Source of the DNA: Cryptomeria japonica
Taxonomy: Eukaryota > Streptophyta > Pinopsida > Cupressales > Cupressaceae
Reading direction: 5' to 3'
NCBI RefSeq assembly: GCF_030272615.1
Contig: NC_081405.1
Span: 470,564,008 to 470,628,007 of the forward strand
Length of the DNA stretch: 64,000 nt
Shown here: positions 57,952 to 64,000 of the stretch, in pieces
Numbering within the stretch: position 1 is the stretch's first letter
Layout: each line of letters starts with the position of its first letter
The notes under the pieces: model-generated
The model's input: only the letters and a program-made list of their open reading frames with translations
Told to the model about the DNA's origin: nothing
The model's database searches: none
Translations under genes and position numbers: made by a program

Positions 57952-58781
57952 TGTGTATGGTGAAAATGGATAACAATAATAACAATATTGAAAGGCTAAA
58001 TGAATCCAACCACAAAACCCTAGCCTAACAATCAACAAAGATCCACCATAACATATGAAGATTACCTAAGACAATGCAAATAAAACAAAATCACAAAGAT
58101 TATACCATCACATGTCCAATAGGGTTTGGATCTCCATTCTTCCTATCTCCATTGATCTTGCTTGATATATTTGCTCTCAGATTTTATGTGCACAAGAGCT
58201 CAACAAAGAACGGAATGTGGTTGCAAGTAGGATCGTAGTATAGTCAAGTCCTTAAAATCAGTGATTAGCATGATTGATTAGAATGCATAGAATGATTAGG
58301 ATGATTGATTAGAATGCATAGAACGATTAGGGTTTAATAATGAAGGAAGCATCTCCTTATATAGAAGACACTATATGAAATGGAGGGATAAGATTGAGAG
58401 GTGTAAAAGGAGGTCGGCTATGATTAGAGGGTAGGTAGAAGAAATAATAAAATAATGAAAGGGGTAGGTAGTGTATGAATTAAGAGATGAATGACATGTG
58501 TCATGGGTAGAAAAGGTTAATGAATTAATTAAATAAATAAAGATTTATTTAATTAATAGAAGAAGTGGGATCAATTAAATAAATAAGATATTTATTTAAT
58601 TTAGGAAAAGGATAATTTAAATAAATAAATGTATTTATTTAAATGAGAAATAAGGCTAGAAGAGGATAAATGAATTAATTAAATAAATAAAGATTTATTT
58701 AATTAATAGAAGAATTAAGCTTAGATAATTAAATAAATAAAATATTTATTTAATTAGACATGACAATTTTAGGTGTCTACA
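57952..58781 (-). repeat. Solo LTR with perfect target duplication ATCAT
   Basis: 830 bp from TGTGTATGGTG to GGTGTCTACA (element start TGTAGACACCTAAAATTG), flanked by ATCAT at 57947-57951 and 58782-58786. Removing it with one ATCAT rejoins the large ORF in frame (EVVDD-IPNDLY). It shares its TGTAGACACC end with the Tat-like LTRs. Internal sequence was lost by LTR recombination. Confidence 0.92.
58524..58755. repeat. Five consecutive AT-rich hairpins in the solo LTR
   Basis: Near-perfect inverted repeats at 58524-58557, 58574-58600, 58615-58644, 58674-58707 and 58727-58755. The typical arm is attaattaaataaat with a 2-5 nt loop. The first and fourth are identical. They sit at the start of the LTR in element orientation. 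Confidence 0.9.
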
Positions 58782-60431
58782 ATCATCAACAACTTCCATA
58801 AAAAATTTCTTATAAATATCAAGATGTAAAATAACACTATTTTCTATACTTTCTTTTTCATCATTTGATAGTGTGTTATACAACTTGTTGATGTTAGCCA
58901 ATTTGCCATCTTTAGTTATTTCACTCAAAAGTTTGTGAAGTGGAGGAACAACTTGTTTTTGTTTCCTCTTCTTTAGTGTTAACTTCCTTGTCAGAGGCCT
59001 AACTGCTTGTTGTTTCTGTCTTGTTCTTTTTGGTGTAGGAGCAAGTGTCGATGAGGGTTTTCTTTTTCTTTCTACCCTTTTTAATTCTGCTAGTATCTCA
59101 CTATCAGAGGAGGTAGCAACTGGTGAAAGATGTGTTTCCGGCTGTAGTCCTTCTAAGTCACTCTCCTTGATACCATTTTTATTTAATACATCATCTTTGA
59201 TAGCTTTATCCTTCCTTGTTCCTTCCCTAACTATCTGCTCAGTTTTCTTTATTCTTTTCTGAGATTGAATACTGCTTTCAATTGTTTCAACATTGCCAAA
59301 TACTTTTTTTGTCGGTTCTTTAGGGGCTTCTAAGAGGGCTTTTGCATAAGTTTCAATTATATTGTCATCTACCTCATATCCCATTTCAGTAACCCAAATA
59401 GTCCTTGGGACCACTGCCTCCATCCAAATTTCATCTTTCTTAAATGCAAAGCATATCTCCTTTTGATATTTGTCAACAATAGCTTGAGATAGCCTTATCC
59501 TAGTTTTCATTCTAGCCTTCAGTGTTTGAAAATGTTCATTTATAATCTTTTCTCTGTCATCTCCCATGTTGTTGAGTATGTCCAGAAGTTGTTTTCCTAC
59601 CGGGATGTCAAAACCAAAGTCCTTTCTTCCAATACCAGGAACTTGCTTGGTAATATATAACATTAAACATACAAGCAAGTTGCCAAATCTGAATGTACCT
59701 TTCTTATCACCTTTTATCTTCCTCAGATTGTCTATCAGTTCATCTTTCAACCATTCACAAATATCAATTTTTGTATTGTTGTTTACCATGTCATAGGCAC
59801 TTTTGATACATAAGTTGGAAACATAGTTTAATCCATTGGCATGAGTAACCTTGTATCCAATAATCATGCTTATGAACCTTATATTGATATCCTTAACATC
59901 ATTTACTCTTAGGGATCTCTTATCAAAGGTTGTGCCGGTTAGGGTTATTACAGTGTCATTTGGAATCTTTTTAGTATTGCTAGGCCTGCTACCAGTGGAA
60001 GGTAAGCCTGTCACTGCCCTAACTGCTTCTTTGGTTATCTTATGAATTGAATCTAACCAAAAGAACTCTCCATGAACTCTTCTTAGCACAATCCTTATAA
60101 CATCCTTCAAAAAATCAGGGATACTAAGAATTTCCACAAAACCTAGGGTTTCAATTATCTTGTGTTCCGGTTTAACATTTCCATTTTCATCACATATAAC
60201 GGTCCTGTACATGTTCTTAATCTCATCATCTCCTAGTTCATCTATATGACAATGTATGTAGATTCTAGGGTTCTCAGCATAAGCAACTCCTTTAGGTATT
60301 TTTGAGAATGCTCCTAGGGTATCATCTTTCTTCACAATTTCAGGAATGATTTTAAATACGAGCCTAGGGTGCTTAACAACTTCAACTACAGTAGGGTTTG
60401 CAATGAATTCAGGTGCAGAGGAGGAAGCCAT

Positions 60432-60798
60432 AGTTATAAATACCTTAATATGCCTTTAGGTATGAGTGCTTGAATGATTTGCTTCACTTCTCACTATGGA
60501 TGCCTTTGCTTAGGATTTTCACGCTCTTAGGAAATTTGAATGCTCGATGAATGAAAAAAAAGCCAAAACACTTGCTTTATAGTGTCATTTCCTTCAACTG
60601 CCATATTTAATGTCTGTCGGTTAAGTGAAAACTTAACTCATCTATCGGTAAAGAAGTATTTCAACTTCTCACCATCAACCGAGGGTAAACTAGCATGTTT
60701 TTCAATTTGTTGCCATACCCCCAAAGGATTATTTCTTAGTTAGATGAAGAATCTCCTGCCGGTGGAGTGATACTCTATTCTATCGGTGGAGGAGTAGC
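60432..60798 (-). other. Element 3B linker between gag and the large ORF
   Basis: Equivalent of 12777-13109. Contains the conserved gggggtatggcaacaa-like stretch and fragments of the short ORF, with stops. No pol remnant. Confidence 0.6.
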
Positions 60799-61845
60799 TT
60801 AATTAACATTCATATCTGATTTTCTGATCCATTGTTTTGAAAATTCTTGCTTTACTTCTTCAACCTTTTCTTTACCTTTCAAACTGGGTCCTTTGTTATT
60901 TGCCGGTGATGCCTTACTTCTACAAAATTTTGCAATATGTCCAATCTTGTTACAAGCATAACAAGTCACATTATTTTTCTGAATAGCTTTTCCATATCTT
61001 ATGCCGGTATGTGTTCTGCATTGATTAGATAAGTGTCCAAATCTTCCACAAACATAACATCTTACATTCATTCTGCAATTTTCTAAATTGTGTCCAACTT
61101 TATTGCATTTACAACATTGACCAGTGGGTGCATTGTTGTTTTGATAGTTTCTAGATCTACACTGATTTGCTCTATGACCATACCTATTACAGTTAAAGCA
61201 TTTTCCATTAAATTTATAAGCATTAGGTTGTCTTATCGGTTTGATGTGATCATGCTTGTTTGTAGTGCTGGAGCTTTCACCACAAAGCCAAGTCCATTAG
61301 TGTCTCCATTAGGTTTCTAATTTTTCAGCATGTCATCAAGTTCTTCTGAACTTTTCTTGAATTTCTCCTTGTGTTGATTTGTAGTAGCCAACTCATTTTC
61401 CAAGAAATCCTTCTATCTCATGAGTTCATTTTTATCATGTTCCAAGTGAATCATATCTGTTTTTAACATATCATTCTCATGACTGAGTCTTATATTTTCA
61501 TTTGCAGCATCATTGATTCTTCTAGCCAGATCATCTTCATTCTTCTTTCTGTTTTCAATGTCTTTTACAAAATCTCATGGTCATGTCTTGCATCTCATTT
61601 CTCAAAGACATATTCTCTTGTTTTAGTTTCCCTGCCAGATCATTAAGAGTCTCTTTTTCATCATCATCATTTTGTATCTTCTCATGAAGTTCTCTTCTTT
61701 TGTTCCTAGCAATAGTGAGATTCTCCTGAAGTCCTTGAATAATTTCCTATGCAACCTTTAGATCATCTTCAAGTTTCATATTTTTCAACTTTTCTGCATC
61801 ATAATCTACAAGAGATGTTTCTAGTTGCTTTCTCAGATTATCCAT
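60799..61845 (-). pseudogene. Element 3B gag: coiled coil plus four CCHC knuckles
   Basis: ATG at 61845 (MDNLRKQLETSLVDYDAEKL). A coiled-coil half with stops and a frameshift near 61570 is followed by four knuckles (CFNCNRYGHRANQC, CCKCNKVGHNLENC, CYVCGRFGHLSNQC, CYACNKIGHIAKFC), then KQEFSKQWIRKSDMNVN-stop. All zinc ligands are intact, as in 3A. Confidence 0.87.
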
Positions 61846-61899
61846 CTATATCGGTGTTAGAATCTTCCTCAAGCTGTTAGGATTTTGAAAATAGAGGAC

Positions 61900-61916
61900 C
61901 AGGCTTTGATACCAAT
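61900..61916 (-). promoter_or_regulatory. Element 3B primer binding site
   Basis: Minus strand AATTGGTATCAAAGCCTGG next to the LTR; iMet-tRNA type, one base from the usual TGGTATCAGAGC. Confidence 0.8.
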
Positions 61917-62235
61917 TGTTAGGATTCCCAAAGATACTGAGAGTGGGGTGTGAATCAGTATATTGCCGGTTAATGGATTTTCTTAACTTATTAAATGAAT
62001 TGCATCTCAAAATAGTATACCAGTAACCAAGAATTAATGCAGTAAATAAGCACAACAACCACAACATAGAAAGAACACCATAACACAATATTTTTAACGA
62101 GGAAACCCGGTGTGGGAAAAACCTCGGTGGGATTTGTGACCCACAATATTTTCTTACTAGCCAATATGTGAATATTACTGATACAATAGGAGCCTACACA
62201 TGCAGGAAGGCCAACTGCTTAAAGCTCACTGCTTA
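61917..62235 (-). repeat. 5' LTR of element 3B, truncated
   Basis: 319 bp matching the first 319 bp (plus-strand order) of 55141-55919, up to aaagctcactgctta. The remaining ~460 bp, which include the TATA box and element start, are replaced by LINE-B sequence. This copy therefore cannot be transcribed from its own promoter. Confidence 0.88.
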
Positions 62236-62708
62236 TAAAGGTGAATTTTGATGGGACGGCTAAAGGCAACCCTGGGAAGTCTGGTGGTGGAGGAGTCATA
62301 AAAAATGCTCAAGGTGTGTGTATTGCGGCTATTGCTTCTCCTTTTGGGGTCCAAAATAATCATGTGGCAGAAGCTCAAGCTATGCTAAAATGTCTCCAGC
62401 TTGCTCAGGGATTCAAATTTAAAAAAATCTGGCTGGAAGGGGACTCCCTCAATATCATCTAGGCCCTTAAAGGTACTAATTCTGTATCTTGGAATATTAC
62501 TAATTTAGTTGAAAGTGCTAAAAAGTTATTAAATGACTATGTTAGTATTCTCATAACTCACACTCTAAGGGAAGGCAATAAGGTTGCAGACCTTTTAGCT
62601 AATGAAGGGGTCAATTTAGAGGTGGAGGTTAAGTATATCAGAGAGACCCATTGTAAAAGGGATATTAGAGAGCAATTATTATTTGATCGCATCAATGGGT
62701 CAATTTAA
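62236..62708 (+). pseudogene. LINE-B RNase H domain
   Basis: KVNFDGTAKGNPGKSGGGGV, AEAQAMLKCLQLAQ, WLEGDSLNII-stop-ALKG, LREGNKVADLLANEGV, RINGSI-stop. All four acidic positions (NFDG, AEA, EGDS, VAD) are present. One TAG interrupts it at 62461, where Gln is usual. Confidence 0.9.
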
Positions 62709-62989
62709 AATCATGATTATCTTTTGGAGTCCAGATATCAAAGATAGAGTTCGGGGGCAAATGAACTGTCAGTTAATGATTGCTTTTAGGCATCAGTTTC
62801 ATGATCAAATATGTGATGGGGATTATAATAATAAGTGCCAGTTTTGTGCGACCATTATCATTATTTTTAAAACCACAGAAGGGACTCTGTTATGTTATTC
62901 CAGAATTTTGCACAAGAACTTGTAGTTAAACCTTTAGATTGTGAGATACGCATTTGGGTACTTCGACTTGTTGTTCAATATGGGAGGTA

Positions 62990-64000
62990 ATTTAAACAGG
63001 AATGATCCCTATGGCTGCAAAAACTAGAATATTGAACGGAAAGTATGGAGGAGACTTCATAGATATGGTTTCACCGACTATATGGAAAAGTTGCATGGAA
63101 GCATAAATTAGGTATCTCATGGCTTTACTAGTGGTTGGAACAGCAACAGAGTCACCTTGTTTGGGGAGACATGGAAAATTGATGAGGATCTGGTTGCAGA
63201 GGTCATGGGTCTTCAGAAGCAGGGCACAAAATTCTACAGAGACTAGAAGTATGCTGCTGAAGCATTTAAAAACTTCCCGAAATCGGAGGATGAGAAGGCT
63301 AGGCTAGCCAAGAAAGACAACATCTCCTAGTACCTTCCCCAGCAAGTAAAATCTTTTCTTACTGTTGATGGTAGATTTACCAAAATCTATAACTATCATT
63401 TTGCAATTCTTAATCATTTCCGCCATGGGGTTAAGATTTCCTTGCCATTTTACTTAGCTTCTTCTTTGAATGAGATTTTGGTTGATCATGTCAAAAAGCC
63501 TAATTCTTACCCCATAGCCCATCAGGGGCTTATCTTGCTCATTTATGAATACCTGAAGGAGAAAACTAGGGCTACCAAGGATGATGACCTAGTAACCAAT
63601 GCACATGTTTTTGAGAGTTGTAAAGATTCTGAGTCTGATGATGAACAGTCTAATGCCCCTACCCATAAAAAACAGAGAGATGATATAGATAATGTGGAAA
63701 CAGAGGTGCATTATGATTTGGAGGAGGAAAAGGGGAAGGATATTGAGACAAAAATGGAGAGTGAGAAGGAAGAGAACATTGGAGAAGAGGAAGAAGGGAA
63801 AAAAGATGTTAATTCTGAAAACCCTTATTCTAACCCTATGGGCTCGGATAGTAGGAATGTTGCCCTGAAATCTATGGAGGAAGACAACCCAAATTCTATT
63901 CTAAATACTCCCCGAAATCGCACTCTGGAATCCTTCAATTTCCAGAAGTGTGTTATTGACAACATAACTAGCATTTAGAGCAAATAGAGGGACCTGGAAA
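62990..64000 (+). pseudogene. LINE-B extra ORF downstream of RNase H, PMD-like motif
   Basis: Reads RLHRYGFTDYMEKLHGS, FTSGWNSNRVTLFGETW, KIDEDLVAEVMGLQKQGTKF, YLPQQVKSFLTVDGRF, YNYHFAILNHFRHGVKISLPFYLA, and GLILLIYEYLKEK. Then comes a strongly acidic part (EEEKGKDIETKMESEKEEN) and the start of a coiled coil near the window end. 63442-63978 is open. YHFxxLNHFR and the IxxxxxxxxxGLxxxG pattern are shared with the LINE-A ORF. Stops lie at 63110, 63248 and 63328. No family is recognised beyond the PMD-like motif. Confidence 0.7.

Larger units (their letters stand above)
56147..60431 (-). pseudogene. Element 3B large ORF (~1,150 codons), split by a solo LTR
   Basis: The first part, 60431-58787, is fully open (about 548 codons): MASSSAPEFIANP, VHGEFFWLDSIHKITKEAVR, AVTGLPSTGSRP, DICEWLKDELIDNLRKI, PRTIWVTEMGYEVDD, and a basic stretch (KRTRQKQQAV, RKLTLKKRKQKQ). 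After the solo LTR the frame resumes with DIPNDLYKRLEARM, HPVNSTQEIDELINEANR, ANKWDIFFVEKEKQEE, an acidic Thr/Pro/Glu tail with stops, and a C-terminal coiled coil (LDSIKKITDCNALAYKAID; KEINIAQKEINDIANNLIG). It ends IVTNQL-stop at 56147. It aligns end to end with 13110-16455. Likely nuclear by its basic clusters; function unknown. Confidence 0.85.
55141..62235 (-). mobile_element. Element 3B: second copy of the pol-less family
   Basis: Minus-strand order: truncated 5' LTR (62235-61917), iMet-type primer site (61916-61900), gag with four knuckles (61845-60799), large ORF (60431-56147) interrupted by a solo LTR, purine tracts (56120-55920), 3' LTR (55919-55141). It matches 3A throughout, with independent mutations. 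Without the solo LTR it is about 6.3 kb plus the missing 460 bp of LTR. No pol is present here either. Confidence 0.88.
62236..64000 (+). mobile_element. LINE-B: L1-type retrotransposon, 3' part, runs off the window
   Basis: RNase H followed by an extra ORF, the same order as LINE-A but on the opposite strand and quite diverged. It begins abruptly at the truncated 3B LTR, within the first RNase H codons. Confidence 0.8.

Overview
This window looks like intergenic DNA from a large-genome land plant, probably a gymnosperm or conifer-like genome. That assignment is an inference from the very AT-rich sequence, the nested plant-type LTR retrotransposons and the heavy decay; nothing in the sequence names a species. 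I found no host single-copy gene, no tRNA or rRNA and no CRISPR array. Nearly everything recognisable is transposable-element DNA carrying many in-frame stops and frameshifts.

Layout. (1) 1-1515 is an LTR remnant with short tandem repeats. (2) 1521-34166 is a minus-strand Ty3/gypsy element of the Tat lineage, recognised by its second RNase H domain between the first RNase H and the integrase. It has decayed gag, protease, RT, RNase H, second RNase H and integrase, plus a plant-mobile-domain (PMD) gene in antisense near its 3' end. Its pol is split by a pol-less minus-strand element (9069-24898). That element is in turn split by a pol-less plus-strand element (3A, 10817-17551), giving three nesting levels, each with recognisable or near-matching target duplications. 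(3) 34172-38560 holds LTR fragments and a copia-like gag. (4) 38579-47381 is a second pol-less element related to the 9069-24898 one; it carries a clean 5'-truncated LINE-like insertion with an 18-bp target duplication. (5) 47382-50660 holds another LTR 3' end, a copia integrase fragment and a decayed tandem array of about 195-bp units. (6) 52306-55140 (minus) and 62236-64000 (plus) are LINE 3' regions, each with an RNase H domain followed by an extra ORF. Between them lies a second copy of the 3A family (3B, 55141-62235), itself hit by a solo LTR.

Most interesting points. The 3A/3B family has LTRs, an iMet-type primer site, a gag with four zinc knuckles and a polypurine tract, but no pol. 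In its place is a conserved ORF of about 1,100 codons. The N-terminal part of that ORF, the extra ORFs of both LINEs and the antisense PMD ORF all carry the same gap-free 16-residue pattern, I-x9-(G/R)-(L/I)-x3-G, typical of PMD-like domains. Three unrelated retroelement classes in 64 kb therefore appear to carry PMD-like domains. The two pol-less Tat-like elements also share a pair of tandem stem-loops with compensatory base changes, which is a candidate structured RNA.
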